NCBI RefSeq assembly: GCF_964065165.1
Contig: NZ_OZ061549.1
Location: 992,001 to 1,056,000 of the forward strand
Origin: Levilactobacillus yonginensis
GTDB taxonomy: Bacteria; Bacillota; Bacilli; Lactobacillales; Lactobacillaceae
Reading direction: 5' to 3'
DNA: 64,000 bases
This document shows, piece by piece, positions 27,583-34,270 of the stretch (within the stretch, counting starts at the first letter, position 1; each line of letters begins with the position of its first letter). The translations under genes and the position numbers were made by a program. The notes beneath the pieces are model-generated. The model was not told the DNA's origin and made no database searches. It saw only the letters and a list, made by a program, of their open reading frames with translations.

Positions 27583-27680
27583 ACGCTTAGCTGATGAGCA
27601 TTAACATCGTAAAAATGAGAATCCCGAACTTGGATTCGTATTTTTACGGGGTTGCCGCACCAACCACGTTTCGGCCGCCG
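27583..27680 (+). repeat. Intergenic element copy C
   Basis: A plus-strand member of the four-copy family. It has GCATTAACATCG, a perfect 9-bp stem (CGTAAAAAT at 27608-27616 with ATTTTTACG at 27640-27648), then GGGGTTGCCGCAC and CACGTTTCG. The stem sequence is completely different from the copy at 60961, yet it sits at the same place relative to the conserved blocks. It lies antisense to the 3' flank of tadA, upstream of the divergent SRP RNA promoter. No clear terminator follows. Confidence 0.55.
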
Positions 27681-27689
27681 CAGTCCACC

Positions 27690-28220
27690 TTACTTTTCAA
27701 CTTGCTGGGACCGCTGCGCCGCCTTCCGAGCCTTTTTAGCCGCCTTTTGTCGCCTACGCGCTGCCTGGAAGAAATTTACCATGCGCTCGCCAGCACTCTT
27801 AGCCATCAAGCCTTCGTACACCGTCACCCGGTGATTCAGCCGGCTGTCTGTCAGCGTTTCGTAAAGGCTGTCGACCGCCCCCGCCTTAGGGTCTCTAGCG
27901 CCATAGTAGACCACTGGAATTCGTGAATTAATGATGGCCCCACTACACATGAGACACGGTTCAATCGTCACGTATAATTGGCAATCCTCCAATCGCCAAC
28001 TGTGCAACGTGGCACAGGCCTCCTCAATCGCGCGGACTTCCGCGTGCAAGGTCGCATCGTTCCCATGTTCCCTAAGATTATGGCCGCGTCCCACAATTTG
28101 ATCACCGTGAACAATGACCGCACCGATAGGAACTTCACCAATCAGGCCAGCCTGGTCAGCTTCAAACAACGCTTCCTCCATGTAGTGACGTTCCGTTGGG
28201 CTGTAACTGACTTGTCGCAC
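27690..28220 (-). CDS. tadA: tRNA-specific adenosine deaminase TadA
   Basis: TadA converts A34 to inosine in tRNA-Arg(ACG). The 176-residue deaminase has the zinc motif HAEVRAIEEA (about 60-70) and EPCLMCSGAIINSR (about 90-103), with catalytic Glu in HAE. The Arg/Lys-rich C-terminal tail (RRRQKAAKKARKAAQR) is longer than usual. The start is taken as GTG at 28220 because AAAGGAG lies 9 bp upstream; the ATG at 28229 overlaps that binding site. It is 19 bp upstream of nothing else on this strand and follows the methyltransferase gene. Confidence 0.92.
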   Translation of the reverse strand: MRQVSYSPTERHYMEEALFEADQAGLIGEVPIGAVIVHGDQIVGRGHNLREHGNDATLHAEVRAIEEACATLHSWRLEDCQLYVTIEPCLMCSGAIINSRIPVVYYGARDPKAGAVDSLYETLTDSRLNHRVTVYEGLMAKSAGERMVNFFQAARRRQKAAKKARKAAQRSQQVEK

Positions 28221-28248
28221 GCGGACCATCTCCTTTCATTGCCGCCAG

Positions 28249-28863
28249 TTAATTCATTGTGCTTTCTAAGATGTAATAGCCTTTATCTTTCTTGATGATG
28301 GCACAATTACCAAACGTCTCCTTCATCGTCTTCTCAGCTGATGGTGCCCCCTGCTTCTTTTGAAGAACAACGGTCAACGTCCCCCCTGGCAGCAGGTGCT
28401 CCTTGGCTCCCGTCAGCATCGCTGTAACCACCTTTTTCCCAGCCCGGACCGGTGGGTTAGTAAGGATAGCTGCGTAACGCTCCGTGACGTCCGCATAGAT
28501 ATCTGACGTCTTGATTTCAACATTTTCGATTTGGTTAGCCACCGCATTTTGACGAGCCAGTGCTAATGCCAACTCATTCACATCGACCATTGTCACCTGT
28601 CGTTCAGGCCACTTCTTAGCCAATGCTAGACCGATAGGACCGTATCCTGTCCCCAAGTCAAGCCAGGGGCCAGCCGGCGTCTGGTCGGCATTGAAGGCCG
28701 CTAATAACGCCCGTGAGCCGTAGTCCACACGATTTTTTGAGAAGACACCGTTGTCGGTGGTAAACAACAATTCGTTGCCTAAGAGGGTAAACGGCCAATG
28801 ATGTTCTTCGTGTAAAACGTCTGGATTTTGTGTATAATAATGATTAGTCAATATTTCCGCCAC
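28249..28863 (-). CDS. Class I SAM-dependent methyltransferase, RsmC-like (YbxB)
   Basis: This 204-residue protein matches the YbxB/RsmC-like family: HYYTQNPDVLHEEHHWPFTL at the start, the SAM-binding LDLGTGYGPIGLALA (about 70-84), the acidic VDVNELALALARQNA and the N6/N2-methylase motif AILTNPPVRAGK (about 133-144). Family members methylate rRNA guanosine or are predicted to. It is immediately upstream of tadA (28 bp gap) and probably co-transcribed with it. The exact target base is not known from sequence. Confidence 0.9.
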   Translation of the reverse strand: MAEILTNHYYTQNPDVLHEEHHWPFTLLGNELLFTTDNGVFSKNRVDYGSRALLAAFNADQTPAGPWLDLGTGYGPIGLALAKKWPERQVTMVDVNELALALARQNAVANQIENVEIKTSDIYADVTERYAAILTNPPVRAGKKVVTAMLTGAKEHLLPGGTLTVVLQKKQGAPSAEKTMKETFGNCAIIKKDKGYYILESTMN

Positions 28864-28926
28864 CTTTTAGACCTATTTTACCGTAGAAAACGGGTCGAGG
28901 CCAAACAAAATAAATTTAGCAGCTCA

Positions 28927-28976
28927 GACACCACATTTAGTAGTTATTGTATGTTCCAACTACCAAATATGGTGTC
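28927..28976. promoter_or_regulatory. Two NrdR-box-like sites arranged as an inverted repeat
   Basis: Two 16-bp sites, ACACCACATTTAGTAG (28928-28943) and CTACCAAATATGGTGT (28960-28975), match the invariant positions of the NrdR box (aCaCwAtATaTwGtgt). They are separated by 16 bp, the tandem spacing known for NrdR. They lie just upstream of the nrdHEF promoter. The two also form a 19-bp inverted repeat with two mismatches. Confidence 0.8.
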
Positions 28977-28984
28977 TTTTTTGA

Positions 28985-29012
28985 TTGTATTTTTCCATAT
29001 CTGGTGTACACT
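28985..29012 (+). promoter_or_regulatory. Probable nrdHEF promoter
   Basis: -35 TTGTAT (28985-28990), 16-bp spacer, -10 TACACT (29007-29012), just downstream of the NrdR-like boxes. The -35 box could instead be TTGATT at 28981. Confidence 0.45.
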
Positions 29013-29050
29013 GAACACATTGATAATGAAATTTAGAGGATGTGGCAACA

Positions 29051-29278
29051 ATGAAAGTAACGATTTACTCAAAGAACAATTGCATGCAGTGCAAGATGAC
29101 AAAGCGTTTTCTCAGCGAACACAACGTGGAATTCGAAGAACGCAATATTAACCAGAATCCAGAATATGTGACTTATCTAAAAGAAAAAGGTTTCCAGGCG
29201 GTTCCCGTAATTGAAGCACCCGGTCACCCAGCCTTTTATGGCTTCCGACCTGATCAATTAACCCAAATCGCGGGCTAA
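29051..29278 (+). CDS. nrdH: NrdH glutaredoxin-like electron donor
   Basis: NrdH is the 75-residue thioredoxin-fold protein that reduces class Ib ribonucleotide reductase. The redox motif is CMQC (residues 11-14) in MKVTIYSKNNCMQCKMTKRF, and the substrate-recognition segment is GFRPDQL near the C-terminus. The ATG at 29051 follows GAGGATG; an in-frame GTG at 29042 is less likely. It is the first gene of nrdH-nrdE-nrdF, separated from nrdE by a terminator-like hairpin. Confidence 0.95.
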   Translation: MKVTIYSKNNCMQCKMTKRFLSEHNVEFEERNINQNPEYVTYLKEKGFQAVPVIEAPGHPAFYGFRPDQLTQIAG

Positions 29279-29304
29279 TTTAAGTTCGGCACTAACCCGT
29301 CTTG

Positions 29305-29338
29305 GCGACGTCGTGTCTGTTCACGGTGGCGCTTTTTT
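29305..29338 (+). terminator. Terminator-like hairpin between nrdH and nrdE
   Basis: An 11-bp stem (GCGACGTCGTG / CACGGTGGCGC, one mismatch and two G-U pairs) with a 6-nt loop is followed by six Ts. It would lower read-through from nrdH into nrdE, giving more NrdH than reductase. Confidence 0.7.
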
Positions 29339-29383
29339 GTTTGATTTTTCGCACCTTATTGAGAGAAAGAAGAGTTGATTAGC

Positions 29384-31549
29384 ATGAGCCTAAAGGACTT
29401 AAAGAACGTCACGTATTATGATTTAAACAACGAGATCAACATCCCCGTCAACGGCCAGATTCCGTTAAACAAGGATCAGGAAGCACTCCAGGCCTTCATT
29501 GAAGAAAACGTCGAACCCAATACTAAAAAGTTTGCATCATTGAGCGACCGCTTCGACTACTTAATTAGCAACAATTACGTCGAAAAGCACGTCATTGATC
29601 AGTATGACTTCAGTTTTATTGAAGACCTGTACGCCTTTCTGCGTGGTCAAAACTTTCACTTTAAATCCTTTATGGCGGCGTACAAGTTCTATGCCCAGTA
29701 CGCACTGAAGACCGACGACAACGACTTTTACTTAGAGAACTTTATCGATCGGGTTGCCATGAACGCCTTAGACTTCGCCGATGGTGACGAACAATTGGCG
29801 CACGACCTGGCCGACGAAATCATTCATCAGCGGTACCAACCCGCTACCCCCAGCTTTTTGAACGCGGGCCGTTCACGTCGAGGTGAATTAGTCTCCTGTT
29901 TCTTGATCCAATCGACTGACGATATGAATACCATTGGCCGGACCATCAATTCCGCCCTACAACTTTCCCGTATCGGTGGTGGGGTCGGCATCAGTCTCTC
30001 CAACTTACGGGGCGCCGGTGACCCAATCAAACACATTGAGGGGGCTGCCTCCGGGGTCGTGCCAGTCATGAAGCTGCTTGAAGACAGCTTTTCTTACTCC
30101 AATCAATTGGGACAACGGCAAGGTGCTGGGGTGGTTTACCTGAGCGTCTTCCACCCAGATATTGTAGCCTTTTTGAGTGCCAAGAAAGAAAATGCCGACG
30201 AAAAGATTCGGCTCAAAACACTGTCACTGGGTGTCACTGTGCCCGACAAATTTTATGAACTTTGTGAACAGGACGCGGACATGTACCTCTTCAGTCCTTA
30301 TGACGTAGAACGAATCTATGGCAAGCCTTTCTCCTACGTGGACATCTCAACTGAGTACGACAACATGGTTGCCAATCCTGACATTCACAAGAAAAAGATG
30401 AAAGCCCGGGATTTGGAAACCGATATTGGAAAGCTCCAACAGGAATCCGGTTACCCTTACATCGTCAACATTGACACGGCTAACCGTGAAAACCCCATTG
30501 ATGGGCGTATCGTCATGAGCAACCTGTGTTCCGAAATTATGCAAGTTCAGACACCTTCCACCGTCAACAACCAGCAGGAATACGTCAAGCTTGGTACCGA
30601 CATCTCTTGCAACCTGGGGTCGACCAACATTGTCAACCTGATGACGTCACCGAATTTCGGTCACTCCGTGGAAACTATGGTGCGGGCGCTGACGTTTGTG
30701 ACGGATCATTCGGATATCGACGTCGTGCCATCCATCCAAAAGGGTAACCACCTCGCCCACACGATTGGGCTAGGAGCAATGGGCCTGCATAGCTACTTTG
30801 CCAAGAACCACATGATGTACGGTTCTAAGGATAGTGTGGCCTTTACCAGCACCTACTTCATGCTCCTAAACTACTGGACGTTAAAAGCCTCTAACCAGAT
30901 TGCTAAGGAAAAACACGAAACATTCCACAACTTTGACAAGAGTGCTTACGCTTCCGGGTCCTACTTTGACCGTTACACGGAAAAAGATTGGCGACCAACC
31001 AACGATAAGGTCCAAGACCTCTTCGCTGACGTTTGGTTACCCTCGCCTGAAGACTGGGCTGACCTCAAGGTTGCCGTCATGCGCGACGGTCTCTATCATC
31101 AGAATCGAATGGCCGTTGCACCTAACGGATCGATCTCCTATATCAACGATACGACTGCCAGTCTGCACCCCATCATCAACCGGATCGAAGAACGCCAGGA
31201 AAAGACGATCGGTAAGATCTACTACCCAGCACCTTACCTGGACAATGACACCATGCCTTACTACAAGTCTGCTTACGACACCGACATGCGCCGGGTCATC
31301 GACGTTTACGCCGCTGCCCAAAAGCACGTGGACCAAGGAATGAGTCTGACATTGTTCATGCGTTCAACGATTCCAGCCGGCCTGTACGAGTGGAAAAACG
31401 GCCGCACTGATAAGATGACGACGCGGGATCTCAGCATTTTGCGCAACTATGCCTATCGCAAGGGTATCAAATCCATCTACTACGTACGGACATTTACCGA
31501 TGATAACAACGAAGTCGGCGCCAACCAGTGTGAGAGTTGTGTGATTTAA
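29384..31549 (+). CDS. nrdE: Class Ib ribonucleoside-diphosphate reductase alpha subunit
   Basis: NrdE is the catalytic subunit that makes dNDPs from NDPs. At 721 residues and without an N-terminal ATP-cone it fits class Ib. Active-site cysteines are seen in GELVSCFLIQ (about 170), NLCSEI (loop, about 385) and the C-terminal redox pair CESC in QCESCVI-COOH, which NrdH reduces. Substrate-binding TPSFLNAG and MAVAPNGSISYI are present. The ATG at 29384 follows AGAAAGAAG; an upstream TTG at 29375 is possible. The next gene is nrdF, 45 bp away. Confidence 0.97.
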   Translation: MSLKDLKNVTYYDLNNEINIPVNGQIPLNKDQEALQAFIEENVEPNTKKFASLSDRFDYLISNNYVEKHVIDQYDFSFIEDLYAFLRGQNFHFKSFMAAYKFYAQYALKTDDNDFYLENFIDRVAMNALDFADGDEQLAHDLADEIIHQRYQPATPSFLNAGRSRRGELVSCFLIQSTDDMNTIGRTINSALQLSRIGGGVGISLSNLRGAGDPIKHIEGAASGVVPVMKLLEDSFSYSNQLGQRQGAGVVYLSVFHPDIVAFLSAKKENADEKIRLKTLSLGVTVPDKFYELCEQDADMYLFSPYDVERIYGKPFSYVDISTEYDNMVANPDIHKKKMKARDLETDIGKLQQESGYPYIVNIDTANRENPIDGRIVMSNLCSEIMQVQTPSTVNNQQEYVKLGTDISCNLGSTNIVNLMTSPNFGHSVETMVRALTFVTDHSDIDVVPSIQKGNHLAHTIGLGAMGLHSYFAKNHMMYGSKDSVAFTSTYFMLLNYWTLKASNQIAKEKHETFHNFDKSAYASGSYFDRYTEKDWRPTNDKVQDLFADVWLPSPEDWADLKVAVMRDGLYHQNRMAVAPNGSISYINDTTASLHPIINRIEERQEKTIGKIYYPAPYLDNDTMPYYKSAYDTDMRRVIDVYAAAQKHVDQGMSLTLFMRSTIPAGLYEWKNGRTDKMTTRDLSILRNYAYRKGIKSIYYVRTFTDDNNEVGANQCESCVI

Positions 31550-31594
31550 CAACTTCCCCTACCTGTAAAACAGACCGCAAAAAGGAGTGGCATC

Positions 31595-32590
31595 ATGGCA
31601 AGAACTGAAAATTATAATGCAATCAACTGGAACCAAGTTTCCGATGAAATCGACAAAGCCACCTGGGAAAAACTCACGGAGCAATTTTGGCTGGATACCC
31701 GGATTCCCGTTTCCAACGATTTAGATGACTGGCGTACGCTAGATACTGACCATAAGTGGGTCGTAGGTCACGTCTTTGGGGGCTTGACCCTGCTAGACAC
31801 GCTTCAGTCTCAAGATGGGATGGCCGCCCTGCGACGGGACGTCCGAACGCCACACGAAACGGCCGTGCTGAACAACATCCAATTCATGGAATCCGTTCAC
31901 GCTAAGAGTTATTCCACCATTTTTTCCACGCTGAACACGCCGGATGAAATTGACGAAATCTTCCAATGGAGTGATTCTGAAGAATTTCTCCAAAATAAGA
32001 CCAAGCGCATCTATGATCTCTATCACGATGATGAACATCCATTGAAGAAAAAAATCTCAAGTGTGTTCTTGGAAACCTTCCTGTTCTATTCCGGTTTCTT
32101 TACGCCCCTCTACTACCTGGGACACAACAAGCTCAACAACGTCGCTGAAATCATTAAATTGATTTTGCGCGATGAATCCGTCCATGGGACCTACATTGGT
32201 TACAAGTTCCAGCTTGGCATGAAGGAACTGACGGACAACGAACAACAACAGATGAAGGACTGGATGTACGACTTTCTTTACAAGCTCTACGCTAATGAGG
32301 AACAATACACCCACACCCTGTACGACCAAATTGGCTGGTCGGACAAGGTTCTAACGTTCATCCGCTATAACGCAAACAAAGCCTTGATGAACCTGGGCCA
32401 AGATCCCTTGTTCCCCGACACTGCTGAAGACGTCGATCCCGTGGTCATGAACGGTATTTCCACATCAACGGCCAACCACGACTTCTTCTCACAAGTTGGG
32501 AACGGTTATCTCTTAGGTAACGTTGAAGCCATGAATGACGATGATTACAATATCGGTGAGCCAGCTGATCCGCAAGATCCAAGTAAATAA
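31595..32590 (+). CDS. nrdF: Class Ib ribonucleotide reductase beta subunit
   Basis: NrdF houses the dimetal centre and tyrosyl radical used by NrdE. The 331-residue protein begins MARTENYNAINWNQ. Metal ligands lie in LLDTLQSQDG (Asp), NIQFMESVHAKSYSTIF (Glu, His, and the radical Tyr of SYS), with IIKLILRDESVHGTYIGYKF supplying Glu and His. Class Ib enzymes use Mn2-Y made with the flavodoxin NrdI, but no nrdI is in this operon. A strong terminator follows. Confidence 0.97.
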   Translation: MARTENYNAINWNQVSDEIDKATWEKLTEQFWLDTRIPVSNDLDDWRTLDTDHKWVVGHVFGGLTLLDTLQSQDGMAALRRDVRTPHETAVLNNIQFMESVHAKSYSTIFSTLNTPDEIDEIFQWSDSEEFLQNKTKRIYDLYHDDEHPLKKKISSVFLETFLFYSGFFTPLYYLGHNKLNNVAEIIKLILRDESVHGTYIGYKFQLGMKELTDNEQQQMKDWMYDFLYKLYANEEQYTHTLYDQIGWSDKVLTFIRYNANKALMNLGQDPLFPDTAEDVDPVVMNGISTSTANHDFFSQVGNGYLLGNVEAMNDDDYNIGEPADPQDPSK

Positions 32591-32599
32591 GCGCTAAAT

Positions 32600-32647
32600 A
32601 AAATGCCGCAAACGATTGGGAAATTGCCAACCGCTTGCGGCATTTTT
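32600..32647. terminator. Terminator of nrdHEF
   Basis: Long stem AAAATGCCGCAA...TTGG / CCAA...TTGCGGCATTTTT with two single mismatches, followed by Ts. It is also A-rich on the 5' side, so it can act on both strands. Confidence 0.9.
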
Positions 32648-32806
32648 ATTCATTTAATCAAAGTTCGAAAACCGTTATCAAACCAAAACTAGTAAGGCGT
32701 TATTCGTCTCACCCAGCCACCTGCTGTGGGGAACGCCTCCGGCCTGAAAAACAGTCCTGCGGTTCACTTCAGTTTTGAAGTGAACCCTTAAAGTTGGACA
32801 CAGAAT

Positions 32807-33688
32807 TTACGCTGCCTTCTGGATGGCGAGTTCCCGGTATTTTTCCGGGGACTTGCCATCCAGTTTTGTTTTGATCCGACGTTTATTGTAAAAGTTAATC
32901 CAGTCAGTCATAGCTTGAGTCAAGTCTTCCTTGTTCTCAAAATGCTCATCCATAACTTCGACCTTCATGATGTGGAAGAATGATTCAACTGCCGCATTAT
33001 CTAGACAAGTTGCTTTGCGTGACATGCTTTGAAATACGCGATGTTCTTTGAGTGTTTCTCGCCAGAATTTATGTTGATACTGGAATCCCTGATCCGTGTG
33101 GACTGTTGTTCGATAACCTAACTTTGGCAGTCCTTCCAATGCTTCTCTAAGCGGCTTTAGGGCAAATTCTACTGTTGGATGGTCACTGATGTTGAAGGCT
33201 AAGACTTCGCCTGAGAAGAGGTCAATCACTGGTTCTAAATAGACCCGTTCACTTTGGCTCATACCACCGTATCGAAATTCACTGACATCTGTAACGAGTT
33301 TTTGATAGGGTCGGTCCGTTTTGAATCGTCGGTTCAACCGATTAGGCGCAATTTTACCAACGGATCCTTTGTATGAATTATATTTACGTTTTTGCCGATT
33401 GTACGCTAAACAAAGCCAATCATGCTCATGCATTAGACGCAAGACTCGTTTATGATTCACCGTGAATCCATGCTCCTGTAAAGCTTTAGTTAGTCGCCGG
33501 TAACCATACTTCTTGGTGTACTTAGAATCTTCCTGCCGGATCTCATCGATTGCCTGAATGATTGGAGAATCATCCAGCTTTTCACGCTGACGATGTGAGC
33601 GTGCGTAATAATACGTACTTCTTGGTACTTTGACGACCTTGAGTAGGAGCTTGATGGGCACTTGAAAGACCTGCCTTAACTCGGTCAC
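32807..33688 (-). CDS. IS3-family transposase OrfB (DDE integrase domain)
   Basis: This 293-residue catalytic part has an HTH-like segment at the start, the rve integrase core and the DDE triad: Asp in VTDVSEFRYG (about 137), Asp in VHTDQGFQYQ (about 200) and Glu in LDNAAVESFFHIMKVE (about 236). The last motif is typical of the IS150 group. Its first codon, read as GTG, overlaps the orfA stop by one base. In this family OrfB is normally made as an OrfAB fusion by -1 frameshifting, and the frame is open back to the slippery run at 33739-33745. Confidence 0.93.
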   Translation of the reverse strand: MTELRQVFQVPIKLLLKVVKVPRSTYYYARSHRQREKLDDSPIIQAIDEIRQEDSKYTKKYGYRRLTKALQEHGFTVNHKRVLRLMHEHDWLCLAYNRQKRKYNSYKGSVGKIAPNRLNRRFKTDRPYQKLVTDVSEFRYGGMSQSERVYLEPVIDLFSGEVLAFNISDHPTVEFALKPLREALEGLPKLGYRTTVHTDQGFQYQHKFWRETLKEHRVFQSMSRKATCLDNAAVESFFHIMKVEVMDEHFENKEDLTQAMTDWINFYNKRRIKTKLDGKSPEKYRELAIQKAA

Positions 33689-34218
33689 TACTTGCGAGAT
33701 TTCTTGTCTGCTGACTTCTTCTGAGCTAAGGCATCGAGTTTTTTTAGGTATTCATTCTCAATCTTTAACATCAAGTTTTCTTGTTTTAATTGCTTCAATT
33801 CATCGGCGGTACTGGAGTTATTGCGACTCTTTGAAGGCTTCGTTTGCTTATGTTTAGCCATGATTTTAGGCTTTCCTCGCTTCCGTTCAAGGCCAGCGAT
33901 TCCTTGCTCCTCAAAGCGCTTCTCCCATTGCCAGATGGTGCTTGGCGAAGATAGATTGAAGTGCAGAGCCGTTACCGGAAGCGAGGCCTGATGTTGTTTT
34001 CTCCAGTTTAATACATCAACCTTGAACTGACTAGAATATTCTGGCTTCTGATCCTTCAGCTTCAATCCAGCTATACCGTATTTCCGGAAGCGACTAACCC
34101 AAAGAAGGATAGTTTCTTCCTTGCTGATACCATGTTTTCTGGCCAATGAGGTTGATCCAACTCCACTCAAATATTCAGTGACGACCTTAATTCTAAAATC
34201 TAAATCAAACTTAACCAT
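33688..34218 (-). CDS. IS3-family transposase OrfA (helix-turn-helix protein)
   Basis: This 176-residue DNA-binding part of the transposase starts at MVKFDLDFRIKVVTEYLSG. It contains two HTH units (SLARKHGISKEETILLWVSR and ALHFNLSSPSTIWQWEKRFE) and a C-terminal leucine-zipper-type helix (ELKQLKQENLMLKIENEYLK). The codons CTA AAA AAA CTC near the end give an A_AAA_AAA heptamer at 33745-33739 for -1 frameshifting into orfB. The ATG at 34218 is used; an in-frame extension to 34251 would reach into the terminal repeat. Confidence 0.9.
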   Translation of the reverse strand: MVKFDLDFRIKVVTEYLSGVGSTSLARKHGISKEETILLWVSRFRKYGIAGLKLKDQKPEYSSQFKVDVLNWRKQHQASLPVTALHFNLSSPSTIWQWEKRFEEQGIAGLERKRGKPKIMAKHKQTKPSKSRNNSSTADELKQLKQENLMLKIENEYLKKLDALAQKKSADKKSRK

Positions 34219-34225
34219 AGTAAAA

Positions 34226-34260
34226 CCCCCAAGGTTGGACTTTCTGTCCAACCTTGGGGG
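34226..34260. repeat. 15-bp inverted repeat inside the IS right end
   Basis: The arms CCCCCAAGGTTGGAC and GTCCAACCTTGGGGG are perfect complements around a 5-bp centre, overlapping the terminal repeat. A hairpin here would block transcription or translation entering the transposase genes from the adhesin side. This is a known protective feature of IS ends. Confidence 0.8.
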
Positions 34261-34270
34261 TTCACTTCAT

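Larger units (their letters stand above)
32776..34269 (-). mobile_element. IS3-family insertion sequence (IS150-like), 1494 bp, intact
   Basis: The terminal inverted repeats are TGAAGTGAACCC plus further matches (24 bp, three mismatches) at 32776 and, inverted, at 34269. The flanks carry a 3-bp direct repeat, TTT (32773-32775 and 34270-34272). Inside are orfA and orfB in the -1 frame arrangement, with an A7 slippery run and an intact DDE transposase. It was inserted one base after the stop codon of the adhesin gene. Nothing suggests inactivation, and the intact target duplication points to recent insertion. Confidence 0.93.
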
